This document shows, in pieces, positions 1 to 9,776 of a DNA stretch of 64,000 nucleotides (position 1 is its first letter; the number at the start of each line of letters is the position of its first letter). Origin of the DNA: Halocafeteria seosinensis (taxonomy: Eukaryota; Sar; Bigyra; Bicosoecida); the NCBI GenBank assembly GCA_001687465.1, contig LVLI01000005.1, positions 62,001-126,000 of the forward strand. The letters are read 5' to 3'. Made by a program: the position numbers and the translations under genes. The notes below the pieces were generated by a model that saw only the letters and a program-made list of their open reading frames with translations, did no database searches and was not told the DNA's origin.

Positions 1-694
1 GAGGCGGACTCGCAACAAGGAGAAATTGTTTAAGGTAAGACTGACATCGTGAAGCATAACGCTGTGCCCGAAGGATATTATGTCAGCTATCTTAATGAGA
101 ACACAGGGCTCCGTTTTTGTGGAATTCGAGAACAAAGATGACGCTCACAAATTCGTAGAGATGGCGACCTCGGAAGACGGCCTCCAATATGAAGGCAAAA
201 AATTAGAACGTGCCATGATGCAGAAAGACTACCTGGAAATGAAGAAGAAAGAAAGATTAGAGCAAAAAGAAAAAAAGTTGGGTTTTAAACGGGAGATGAT
301 CCCAAATTGTATTTTACGCCTAACCGAGGTAGGATCTGGCGCAACTTGGCAAACGCTTCAGAATACTCTTTCCAAGGTAGGAGATGTTAAATTCAGTGAG
401 CTAGATGAGCAAAACCATACAGCTTATTTGCGCTTTGCGGACGCCAACGAGTGTACGCGTGTGAAGGATGCCCTAGATGCTTCTCGCGAACATCCGGAAG
501 CGGAGGACACGAAATTCTCTGCCACCGATCTTGGAGGTGCTCTACCGAAGGCAGATATCCTCCAGGGAGAGGAAGAAAAGCAATACTGGGAGAAAATTTG
601 GGACAAGCAGTCGGCCCGTGTCCGCGAGAGTAGCAAACGTAAGAAAGGGGATAATCCTGGAGGCAGTAGTGCCAAAAGGGGTAGAAAAAACTAA
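1..694 (+). CDS. La ribonucleoprotein (La/SSB), C-terminal part, 5' truncated by window edge
   Basis: La proteins bind the 3' oligo-U tail of new RNA polymerase III transcripts. Two exons are visible: 1-34 and 107-694, separated by a 72-nt intron (35-106, GTAAGA...ACACAG). Joining them gives the RRM1 stretch RRTRNKEKLFK|GSVFVEF, matching the La pattern RRT...FKGS(I/V)FV. The ATG at 80 lies inside the intron, so the open frame from it starts with nine false residues. After RRM1 come a charged linker (KKKERLEQKEKK), a second RRM-like domain starting near MIPNCILRLTEV (the xRRM position), and a Lys/Arg/Ser-rich tail suited to nuclear localisation. The La motif and the start of RRM1 lie off the window. 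The identification is firm. The gene ends 84 bp from the convergent transporter gene. Confidence 0.88.
35..106 (+). other. intron of the La gene
   Basis: This 72-nt GT-AG intron has donor GTAAGA and acceptor ACACAG. Removing it joins FK to GSVFVEF in the RNP1 region of La RRM1, in phase 0. It supplies a calibrated example of the intron type in this genome. Confidence 0.85.
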
Positions 695-778
695 TAATCC
701 ACATGCATCCATTCATGTCACCGTATCCAATGCGCGTCTACTTGCGAGCACAAAGCGGCGTTGATTTGCGTGTAGATA

Positions 779-2323
779 TCAATAAGCTGTCGGTTGAGCG
801 ATTGGCTGTTTCCTTGTCCGGCCGCTATATTGGGCCACCAGGGAGAGGAGAAACCCAACAAATACTAAAGAGCATCCTGCTATCCGCCATTTGGTGAAGG
901 AGACGTCATTGAGTACTAGGTCAATCAATGCGTTTATTGGAATCCCTAGGGCTGTTCCCAGGGATATAAATATCGGATGCACGTACGCAATGCCAAAGTT
1001 GATCAGGAAGTTCGTCAGTAGCGCAAACACGGCAGATAGAGACATTATCAGCCAAGGCAACTTTCCGTAAGAGTAATCCTTTTCAATATCCAGTTCAGCC
1101 GCTCCAACAGAAAGGCCTACACCTATAACGCTGTTGACAAGTCCAAGCGCAGTGAGAAACCAAGAAACCTGCAGTACGTTAGCCCTGCCTAGGGCAAATT
1201 TACTCAGTGTCTTGTAGAGGGCTACAGAGCATGCCGCACCAAGACTTAAGAGGATCGGTTTCCATTCATATTTTTCGCTATCAACTTCCCACGGCGACAA
1301 CACTCCGACTACCCCCGCTAGGGTCACGATAACAGAAACCAGAAACATCACGGGATGTGGAATGCGAGACTTGATTAGTAGCATAGAGAAAAAGTAAACC
1401 CATAACGGACTTGTTGCAAACATCGAAGATGCAACAGTAGCGGATGTTGACCTCAGCGCTGTCGTATATAAAACGTATGTCGTAAACCATAGGACGTAGA
1501 AGGGAACGATGACCAATATCCAGCGAACCCACGGAGAGACTTCCCAGAACCAGGTTTGCTCCTCGAATTGCCCTAGAACAGCGCATTGACAGCACGCACA
1601 TGTTGTTCGAATACCAGCGGACCTTTGAAACAAGAGTGGGGACCGTTCTTTAGACGACGAATTCTGCCTATCCGTGCTGCTGTTTATCCAAGATCCCTGT
1701 AGTACAGCAAGCATCCTTTCTGAGAGAGTACTCGAAGAGCCTCCATCATTCACGCTAGCAAATGAGGTTTCATCCGCTGTGTATCCTAGAGAAGTATAAG
1801 TAGACTCGTTATGATTTGTTCGTTCAAAATAAAACATGGACGAGAGTATGCATGTCGGAATGAGAAGCAAGATATTCCAACTTGTGACGAACCACGCTAT
1901 GATTGTAGCCGGAGCTTCGTCCAAATCTTTATCTCCTGGAAATCTTTCCGATTCTTCGGAAGTCTGCAGAGAAAAAAAAATGACATCAATGATCATCTGA
2001 TATAATACGTGTGGTTCACTGTGTTTCCATCTCACCTGGAGGAGTTGTGTACTTGCCGCCCACGAGCATCCGATTGCAACTACAATGAATCCCTGAGCAA
2101 AGAGTTTGCCACATGATCTGGCATCATCTGGCAAGTATTTTTTAGTCTTCTGTGAACTCATTTCGTTATGAGGCGTCTTTGGCATTCGTCGGGAAGCATA
2201 CTGGGAATGCTGACCAAAGTCCTCCTCCTCGACTTCAAGTTTCTGCGTCGACCAAAACCCAGCATTGTCCTCATCGAACGCGTTTATGGAAGACTCACGC
2301 CTAAGGCCATTTTTGGATTCCAT
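779..2323 (-). CDS. SLC35F3/F4-like drug/metabolite-superfamily transporter
   Basis: Multi-pass transporter of the EamA/SLC35F group. Human SLC35F3 is linked to thiamine transport, but the substrate here is unknown. About ten hydrophobic segments are visible, starting at FIVVAIGCSWAASTQLLQ. Family-like signatures are TALRSTSATVASSMFATSPL and ALYKTLSKFALGRANV, which resembles ALYKV.FK...G.A of SLC35F3/F4. The N-terminal ~70 residues and the loop after TM2 are hydrophilic and Ser-rich. Positions 1964-2035 look like a 72-nt intron (donor GTGAGA, tract of Ts, acceptor CTGCAG) that is in frame and stop-free. Removing it joins TM1 STQLLQ to TSEESE and deletes 24 odd residues, giving exons 2036-2323 and 779-1963 and a 490-residue product. 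Start is the ATG at 2323. It is convergent with La. Confidence 0.8.
   Translation of the reverse strand: MESKNGLRRESSINAFDEDNAGFWSTQKLEVEEEDFGQHSQYASRRMPKTPHNEMSSQKTKKYLPDDARSCGKLFAQGFIVVAIGCSWAASTQLLQVRWKHSEPHVLYQMIIDVIFFSLQTSEESERFPGDKDLDEAPATIIAWFVTSWNILLLIPTCILSSMFYFERTNHNESTYTSLGYTADETSFASVNDGGSSSTLSERMLAVLQGSWINSSTDRQNSSSKERSPLLFQRSAGIRTTCACCQCAVLGQFEEQTWFWEVSPWVRWILVIVPFYVLWFTTYVLYTTALRSTSATVASSMFATSPLWVYFFSMLLIKSRIPHPVMFLVSVIVTLAGVVGVLSPWEVDSEKYEWKPILLSLGAACSVALYKTLSKFALGRANVLQVSWFLTALGLVNSVIGVGLSVGAAELDIEKDYSYGKLPWLIMSLSAVFALLTNFLINFGIAYVHPIFISLGTALGIPINALIDLVLNDVSFTKWRIAGCSLVFVGFLLSLVAQYSGRTRKQPIAQPTAY
1964..2035 (-). other. probable in-frame intron of the SLC35F-like gene
   Basis: The minus-strand sequence begins GTGAGA and ends in a T-run followed by CTCTGCAG. 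It is 72 nt, the same size as the La and second DUF1538 introns. Being divisible by three and lacking a stop, it would be missed by ORF-only annotation. The 24 residues it would encode interrupt the TM1-TM2 loop and have no counterpart that I know in the family. Confidence 0.7.
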
Positions 2324-2878
2324 CTTTGGCGTTTTGTTGTAGTCTTGTCGCGGCGGGGCTGCAGCATTACGGAGCCTCCGGCCTCACAAAACAAACGCAC
2401 ACGAGCTGCCACAATCTCCATAAGGAAAACGTTAAAAAAATGCAAAGTTTACTTCATCGTTACACAGCAAGATGACTATTCAAGAACGAGCATGCTCCAC
2501 ACGGACAACACGAATTCTTATGTGTATAACCCCGACAAAGTTACGCGCTGTGGACTACTTCACAGAAATAGGAGCTTCGCCAGGTGTACTCAACTTCGCA
2601 GTGCCAAGTTGCAATGCATTAGCGTTGCGGCATAACTCTTGGATTACGGTATTTAATCAGTACGAAGTGAGTGTTGCAAGTGGGTATTTAGTACTTTCTA
2701 GAGCATGTGGAACATTGACTCGTTGCTTGGTTTCAACTTTTCTGGAGGGTGTGCAGCTTCTACTGTGTTCAGCGAGAGCAGGGAGACAAACGGGATGACC
2801 CTATTCGTAAAGCAGTTATTTTATGATTACACTTCAAAGAAGGAATCCGAGCATTCGAAGGGAAAATTCCACTCCATA
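2324..2878. other. intergenic region between transporter and LC8-like gene
   Basis: No convincing gene is seen here. It holds the upstream region of the minus-strand transporter and the 3' flank of the LC8-like gene. The short open frames on the plus strand have no recognisable domain. Confidence 0.5.
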
Positions 2879-4302
2879 CTATTGACCTGCTCGCTGCTGA
2901 GAGATAGTGCGTTTCACGTGTCGCTGTTCTGCTGAACGTCCTGCCCATGAAATTAAAGGTCTTGTAACTAACGCCAGTACAGCTAAGTATAAAAAGTATG
3001 ATAGACTTCGCAAACACGAATCTGCCTGTTCCCGCTGGTCCTCTGAGCACGTGATGGATAAATAGGAATCTTGATCATTCCCGAATATTAAAGTACCAAA
3101 TCCAAAAGGCGCTGAAGATCTCCAAGCTGCTGTAGACCCACACTTCAATTCGGTCGAGAGCTCACACAAACCCGGAGGAGTTATCCCAAATAGAAGAATG
3201 GTTATGTAGATAATGACCGATACCACCCCAACGTACTTCAGCGCGCCATGTATCATGGAAAATCGTTGTTGCTCCGGTATTTGGTTCAGTTGCGCTGACG
3301 AAATTGGAATGGAACGATAAACGCATAATTTAGCCTTAGTCTTTGATAAATTTCGTTGTGAGAGCATCGATATCGGGAATAGTCCTACAGAAGCTTGCTC
3401 GGAGGTCTGTGACGAAACAGCATGCTCTAGCAATGGAAGAGCCTTCTGGTCTGAACGACGATCACAGCTATTTGCAGATGGACACGAAACGACAAGGTGC
3501 CATGTACTGCCATAAAATGTAGTCAATATGGTTTTGACTCGGCCAGCAACGATTTGAGCCCGGGATAAGCTGTCGTCTTCGTTCGAATCTTTGACGGTGA
3601 CCTGAGCAAAACCATCATCTGTCTCGAGCCGTGCAATTGCAAACACAGTCTTGGTTATTGTACGCATCTGCTCGTTCATCTCGCTGTCATCAATTTCTAC
3701 AGAATTAAATATTGTATCGAAATCCTGATTGTTGACCGTCAACATTCGGGGTTCATGTGTACCTTCCGGAAGACGTTGATCCTGTGTGCAGTACCCCAAT
3801 GCCAGTAAAGCGTCGCCCCACGTAGTGCCCTGGAAGTTTGAGGATTTTTCGGAGGGATGCTGTGTTTCTGAATCCTCACAATTTCTCCACACGATCAACG
3901 ATAGCGCGTCGGAGGCTGTGTTCGGCTCCGACTCGGAGGTGAATGTCACCTGGAAGAGGGCATAGCTATGCGGCTGGTATCGTGCTTGCATGGCAAGGCG
4001 CCTCGCGAGGAACACGTTCCACCCAGGACCATACTGCAAACATCATTACACATCTCATGCGAGTCTCACTGCGGTACCTTGTGAATGTCACATACCGTTC
4101 GTGTCAGAAGTTGCCGAAACGAAACCACCAAGTGACGAGTACTGGTCGCATGGGGAAGCACAGCCTCCATTGCAGACTTCACGGCTGTGCGCATTAGTCT
4201 GGACATATCAGAGCGAGCCAACGTGGCGGTCGCGAGACTGCCAAACGTTGACGCATCGTTCTCTTTATTTTGCTGCTTGCGTTTTCTATTTTTCGCCGGC
4301 AT
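2879..4302 (-). CDS. membrane protein with two LC8-like dynein light chain domains
   Basis: Exons 4096-4302 and 2879-4033 flank a 62-nt intron (4034-4095, GTATGT...TTTGCAG), giving 453 residues from the ATG at 4302. Residues ~31-100 resemble dynein light chain LC8/DYNLL: SDMSRLMRTAVKSAMEAV matches the first helix, and the splice creates RQLLTRT|YGPGWNVFLAR, equivalent to KKEFDKKYNPTWHCIVGR. Residues ~185-260 repeat the pattern: DSEMNEQMRTITKTVFAIAR, a ~22-residue acidic insertion, then RVKTILTTFYGSTWHLVV. Two hydrophobic segments follow, ~334-355 (VGVVSVIIYITILLFGI) and ~411-431 (SYFLYLAVLALVTRPLISW). Ordinary LC8 is a soluble ~89-residue hub protein of dynein and many complexes, so a tandem, membrane-attached form is unusual. 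The N-terminus is basic. The LC8 calls rest on my own alignment by eye. Confidence 0.6.
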
Positions 4303-4690
4303 TCTTCCCACTGTACACAGTGCTTCTACAAATGAAACAACTCTACTAAGAACGGTGGTTGGTCGGCAACATCGACAATTCTACGAAGGACAAGTGGCTG
4401 ACACCAGAACCCTGATTCCTGGTTACCTTCACAGACTGTTGACGAGAAGCGCGAAGATGGTAGAGTGACCCGGTATGCAACCCCGGCATCGCGGACGGAA
4501 TCTCTTAGCAGAAAACGCTGAACACGAAAATGCACACACAAGAACAACAAAGTATAAAAATAAAGAAGGCTACAAATGTTACAAGTTGTATATTCCCTCA
4601 AACAAATCTAGAAGCTGGGGCGAAAGTCTTCAGTACGAATTGCGGGAACTACGTCTCACATTATGTCTTGATGCACTACTCTGTAGCCTT
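4303..4690. other. intergenic region, no gene seen
   Basis: This 388-bp stretch lies between the LC8-like gene start (4302) and the stop of the calponin-homology gene (4691), both on the minus strand. It should carry the promoter of the former and the 3' flank of the latter. I see no further coding or structured signal. Confidence 0.5.
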
Positions 4691-7600
4691 TCACCGAGTT
4701 GTTGTCTGCAGTGGTTTAGGAGTAAAATGGTAACTGTACGCATTCCGAATTTGCTCCAGGAGCTTCAGTATTACGGCCGTGTTACCAGAATGGATCTCAT
4801 TATCCGACCATAGGTAGTCCAGCGGCATTCGTTTGTTCTGACGAAGTACTCCCAGAACTCGATTGATGTTCTGTAACTTTGCGGCAGTGGTACGAGGATT
4901 CTTTGTGAGTCCCCTTATACCACCCTTCATCCTCTCACAGGATTCTACAATATGCGCCAAGAGCAGCCCGTCGGAGAACTCTCCAGGAATGGAATCGGGC
5001 CAAGAGTCAGTGGAAATACCGTTTTTCCTAAGCCACATTTGAAGCTCTGCTATAGCATTCATGTCCAATGGCAAATCCTCAATAGAAACTTGCTCATCAT
5101 CTTGCTGCTGTTGGTCGCCGCCATCTCGCCTCTCGGTTTCATCCTCCTCGTTTTCAGAAGTGTCAAGCTCAGCTGGCTCCGCTACCTGCCCGTAGTTGCT
5201 GATACTACCAAAACCACCTAGCCGTGGTTGTTCATTCTGAGTTATGCTATGATTAGCTACGGGGGCCTGGACCTGGGGCTGAGCGAGAAAGGCCTTCCTC
5301 CGTGCAACTCTCCTTTTCAGTGAAAACCACCGAGAATCGTCGCTCTTATTCACGCCCACTGAGTGCGCCATGCTTTGGACAGAGAATCCATTTACTATCT
5401 TGAAGAGGGTTGCTAGCAACGCGCAAACGTATTCCATACTGGGGAAATTAATAAATCGTACCGCCCGCTCATGAAGCGCGTTCCGTTCCTTTTGACTAAT
5501 TATACCCTCGTCAGCAGCTCGATTGATCAAAGTACTGAGCCTCAATGATTCGCTGAACTCGTGGTGATCAAGGTACCTATCTATACCAGACACAAACGTC
5601 CGCGCCGTTGATTGCGACGCTAACTTCGCTAGCGCAGTCTGAATACATTGCTCTAACAGTGGAGACTCGTTCACCACTTTTTGGAGTATATCATGGGGCT
5701 TGTCTTCTTCCGAAAACTGATCAGAAAACTGCCTCAACCAGTTTGATAACGTAACAACAGTTTCGTCGTCCTGTGCTTGGATTCCCTCAACAGCTTGCCC
5801 TTCCCTAGATGGTATTTCGGTTCTATCTTCTAGCATTTGGTATTGACCCACACTAGGCCATGTTTCGCTCAAGCCAACCAAAACTAGCCAAAGCGCCGTA
5901 TTATTTCCTCTCAGGATATTCTCTCCCACATTAGCCTCTATTCCTCTCTGAAGTGTCGATATACGATCTATGTCGAAACCACAGAGCGGGTATTCGGTAC
6001 CAGCATAGAGGGACTTAGAAAACAGAAGCAATTCTCGGCATCGCCTCAATGCAAAGCAAACATTTGCTCGCGCGGTAGATACACTCTTAGGGCGCTTAAA
6101 ATATTTCACTTTCCTTTGGAAATAATGAGCGGCGTCTCCAATGGTTCGAGCACTTAAGCCATGGTCACAGGTTTCTCTTGGAAGCAAGTGATCCCTTGAG
6201 TTGGAAAGAATGTGAGGAGGCATGTTCGCGATTGCTTGTTGAGAAAACCTCGTCACGATGAATGCAAGCAGTTCACCATTAAAAGCACGGTTGTCTAGCA
6301 GCGAAAGCTCTTTGTTCATATCCTCAAGGTGATAAGAAGCACTGTTCGTATCTATGCCCAGACCTTGAAGCCACGCGTACACCTGCTCCTTTGAATTTTC
6401 CGTTGGAGAATCAAAGTCCACAGCCGTGCAATCGCAAGCAGGCTTTGTCAAGGCCTCCAAGCGAATAAACTTGCTTTCCTGAGATTCGATGTCCTTTTGT
6501 TCACCATGCCCCCTTCTAGAGGAGCCTTGGGGGCTCTTAGATCGCTCAGGAGAGAAAATCTTAGTAAACTTCTCCTTTCTGGAATACACAGCTATGCTGT
6601 GCATGATGTCCATTATGAGCTCCCAAGCGATCCGGTTGTCTGCGCCGACAATATGCTTCGCAGACTGTTCATCTATGTGGCGAATTCGAAGGGTCTCTCC
6701 ACTAATCGTTGTCAAAGATTTTAGAACCTCAAAACAATCAAGTACGTTCTGCTCCCAGGTACGTAAAACGGCAGCATGTTTGGGCGAGCTCGACGACAGT
6801 ACTTTCGTGCGCTGGAGCAAAATTACGTCACATAGTTTAATGTAGCCAATTCTACCCTTCAAGTGTTTCCAGAACTTTTTCTCTTCAAAATATCGCCTCA
6901 TTGATTGCTTAGATACATTTCTAGTCTGTCTTGGATATCCGCTCAGAGATGCTAGGAGAGCTGAAAGCTGAGAGAGAAGTACACCATCTCTCATCAATTG
7001 ACCGAGATGCCCTTCCCAACGAGAGGTTGTTTCATTCGCTTCGGGTCGATTTGGATAAGTCGCATCTGCAGCCTTTCCAAGTTCCTTGATAGAGATTCCA
7101 CCAAATACACCAAGTTGCAGCAGCCAATCAGAAAGGAATTCACAGGCTCCCTCTCTGAACGGATATTCCATTGAGGCACTCTTTCGATGAGAGGAGCTCT
7201 TTGTTGGACTCGCATTGCCTTTTGTTGATCTCCCCAAACTTTGGTGAGGTACGCTGTGGCTTAAGGCGCTGGCTTGTGTTTCTTGAACATTTCTTTGCGC
7301 ATGCTCTTGCTGATGCTCGAATTGCTGCCGCAGGAGGTGAGAGTGGGCAACAGTACCTTCATAATCCGGATCGTATAAGTCACCAATCATGAAACCCCTA
7401 GAAGGTTGAGAAGGAGGAGTAGGAGGCCGGAAGTACTTCATAGGCTTCTCTTGTGATTTTGCTCGTCCTGATTTTGCAGAAGTGCTTCGTGGTCTTTGGT
7501 CACGTCTGTAATTTGCCTCTCGGTTTCTGCTGTTATTTTTCATGGTGGTTGTATGTTCACGAGACGTCTTCCTCCCGGCATTTTTCACACTTTTTTTAGA

Positions 7601-8388
7601 CGTTGTTCTTCCTCTAGGGCGAGCGGGAATCTGGGACGAAACAGCGGCGCGGGAGTCTTCCCCATTTTGACTACTACTGACGGCACCTGCCGGATGGCCG
7701 TTCCCGGAGCGTTGGGGAGACTCCCGTTTCCGAGTGGAACGAATACTGACAGCATTTCTCTGTTGTGTGCTGCTTAAAGGCTTGCTGGGCTTGCGTTGAA
7801 GGGAGTCAAGGACATCTTTCAAAAACCCAATCAGAGAACATATTGTGAATCGATCCCCAACCTTGATGAGTTCCACGCTGAAGTTGGATTGCAATGTTAC
7901 TGGCAGGTTGCTTGTCCCGAACGCTTCCGAGAGCCACTGTGGACAAATCGGGGGGAATGGTGGACGTAAGGTAGGATGCAAATCGAAATCGCATCACGCA
8001 CTATCCACAAGTCGTCGCATTAACTTACCTGAATGCAGGACGGTAGATCGTAAGGGTTCGACAAAGAGTGCCCAATCGGATGCCCTATCGAAGATGCATA
8101 GCGCTGCTAACCTCAAACAAAGCATACGTGTATGTTTCTCTAGCAACATAAATAAATATAGGACATGCAATGCTCTGGCAAACGTACAATCACGTATTGA
8201 GTGAGTTCTGTGATGACTTGGCCGTCCGCCAGATCTGTCCATGAAGACACCAGGAGAGCCGACGGTACTTCTTCCCCCAGTGTATTTAGCCAATATATCA
8301 ACCCCTGCATATCGAGGGAAGGCGATTCCACAAAATAGGCTTCCAGCGCGTGCATTAAGAAGTCTGTGCTACTAACCTGTTCGTCCAT
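4691..8388 (-). CDS. multi-calponin-homology (CH) domain protein
   Basis: Three exons are inferred: 8188-8388, 8029-8106 and 4691-7936, giving ~1174 residues from the ATG at 8388. The open frame starting at 7981 uses an ATG inside intron 2. Splicing gives a CH-type N-terminus: GLIYWLNTLGEEVPSALL, a DLADG core, then LPSCIQ|WLSEAFGTSNLPV. CH-like segments recur at ~350-540 (FLSDWLLQLG...RDGVLLSQL...NVLDCFEVLKSL), ~610-785 (VYAWLQGLG...NGELLAFIV...LRGNNTALWLVLVGL) and ~1050-1165 (LQMWLRKNGI...FSDGLLLAHIV...NINRVLGVLRQN...GNTAVILKLLEQI). A weaker one may lie at ~815-940. Residues ~135-340 are basic, Ser/Arg/Gln-rich and probably disordered. CH domains bind actin or microtubules, so a cytoskeletal or ciliary scaffold role is inferred. 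Exact family unknown. Confidence 0.7.
7937..8028 (-). other. intron 2 of CH-domain gene
   Basis: This 92-nt intron runs GTAAGT...GTCCACAG. Splicing joins PSCIQ to WLSEAFG in phase 0. The ATG at 7981 lies inside it, so protein models starting there carry about 15 false residues. Confidence 0.65.
8104..8187 (-). other. intron 1 of CH-domain gene, with possible NAGNAG acceptor
   Basis: The donor is GTACGT at 8187 on the minus strand. The acceptor region reads TTAGCAG, so splicing could end at 8107 or 8104, adding or removing one Gln codon. Both keep the following 26- or 25-codon exon in frame. Confidence 0.5.
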
Positions 8389-9297
8389 AGCGCTGGAAGA
8401 GGCTCTTCAGGAGTTAACGAACGACCACTTCAGTCCGACTCGAGTCATTTTCGGTTCGATTACTCTCCACTACAGGGTAATACCTATGTTATAAACCGTA
8501 TTCAACATTAATAACACCACACTGGCGTGCTTTGTGGGAAGTGGAATCCTGCGCGCATATCTTCATTTCGCTTGTGAAAGTCGCAGCCGTTAAGTTACCA
8601 CTAACTTACCAGCGCGCGGACTGGAGTGACTGGAGTGACTGGACAGCTCAGCTGTCACAGCTGGCCCGTGGAAATTCCTGTGGGATATAAACGTTTTCAG
8701 ATGAGTACACGCTAGTGGTGTGGATTAATCGCTACATGCAGTGGCCTTCAGACGCGAAGAAAAATTGGAAAGTACTATTGTAATAGCTTCGTTTTGACAC
8801 GAATTCCAATCTGAATTCTGGTTTGTTGTCACACAGTTTCACAGTATCGATTCTCACCCAGCGATTTGACACAGTGCCATTTTTTTAGACTCGTGAGGAA
8901 GCGAAAAATTCCCATTAAACTCTTAATCTCTGAAGTATCTTAATGAGATTATAATCACCATGTTCCTCCCAACAGTCCCCTCGGCTGGCTGGGATTTCCT
9001 GGATCATTTCCATGCCGCAGAATCCCAAACAGCCAAAACGCAAAGAGAGGAGAAACAGAAAAATATACGATGAAGAGATCATTTCGACAATTGATGTTTC
9101 CATTTCATTTACACTCATCATTTGAACAAGTTGTTCTTGAGGAAACCGTCTCGTCATTGGCATGGTGTGACTAATATTACAAACGAGCCGGCATAGACCC
9201 CGACTTTGGTTGGAAAGGGCTTCAACAAGTAGCAAGAAACGAATACTGCGGCCAGTTGCCGGTGGCGGCTCCGTTGGCCAGTCTGAGTCAGTTAGAT
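8389..9297. other. long intergenic region upstream of CH-domain gene
   Basis: No recognised gene is present. Around 8630-8655 there is a short direct repeat of TGGAGTGAC followed by a CAGCT-rich stretch (CAGCTCAGCTGTCACAGCTG), possibly part of the CH-gene promoter. A minus-strand frame at 8915-9370 (151 codons) has one hydrophobic stretch but no recognisable domain and is not called. Confidence 0.4.
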
Positions 9298-9687
9298 TTA
9301 CACAGTTACCACTGGTACTACTGTTTGGTACAGTGTGGCTGCTAGCCGAGCAGGATATCTGCGATTCCATCCATTGAATCCTCTCTGCCTGTGTGTTGTC
9401 GTCGGACAGTGTGGACAGTTCATTGCCTGGCTGTTCTCCGTATCTATCAGCACTGCCTTTTTCCCAGATTTTTGGTCTTGGTTTACCAACCAGCAGAAGT
9501 CAACTGGGCACCAGAGGGTTTCCTGTGCTTGCGTGAAGACACGATTGAATCGAAGCAAACTCGCGCTCACTTCCGCGGTCGAAGAATCATCAAGAATTAT
9601 GACTGCTTGACTCGGCGAGCACACTCCCTTGGAACTCACACAGGATAGGCAATAGTCACCTTGTCGAGAATTAAGGACGACTTGGCC
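9298..9687 (-). CDS. doubtful small ORF, OB-fold-like sequence
   Basis: The frame is open for 130 codons without a clear start. It reads GQVVLNSRQGDYCLSC near the beginning, then AVIILDDSSTAEVSASLLRF, followed by KSGKKAVLIDTENS. The spacing G-x-V-V...(15-30)...LDD-x-(S/T)-(A)-x-V resembles the first strands of OB-fold proteins such as RMI2 or RPA32-like subunits. The upstream CTAATGACATATGATCTGAG could be a branch point and acceptor, so this may be an internal exon of a small gene lying just downstream of Skp1. No second motif confirms the family, and the 3' half looks non-coding. Treat it as a candidate only. Confidence 0.25.
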   Translation of the reverse strand, partial: GQVVLNSRQGDYCLSCVSSKGVCSPSQAVIILDDSSTAEVSASLLRFNRVFTQAQETLWCPVDFCWLVNQDQKSGKKAVLIDTENSQAMNCPHCPTTTHRQRGFNGWNRRYPARLAATLYQTVVPVVTV

Positions 9688-9776
9688 TCAGATCATATGT
9701 CATTAGTCGACGATGCATTCTGGACACCAGAGGATCGTTTAGCTACAACCGAAATAGGTAATCCTTTTCGATATCA

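Noticed and set aside
80-106. ATG at 80 as start of the La-like frame
   Set aside because: It lies within a clear GT-AG intron; splicing restores the conserved RRM1 sequence and shows the gene begins off the window.
7937-7981. ATG at 7981 as start of the CH-domain protein
   Set aside because: It is inside intron 2; the upstream exons encode the rest of a CH domain in matching phase.
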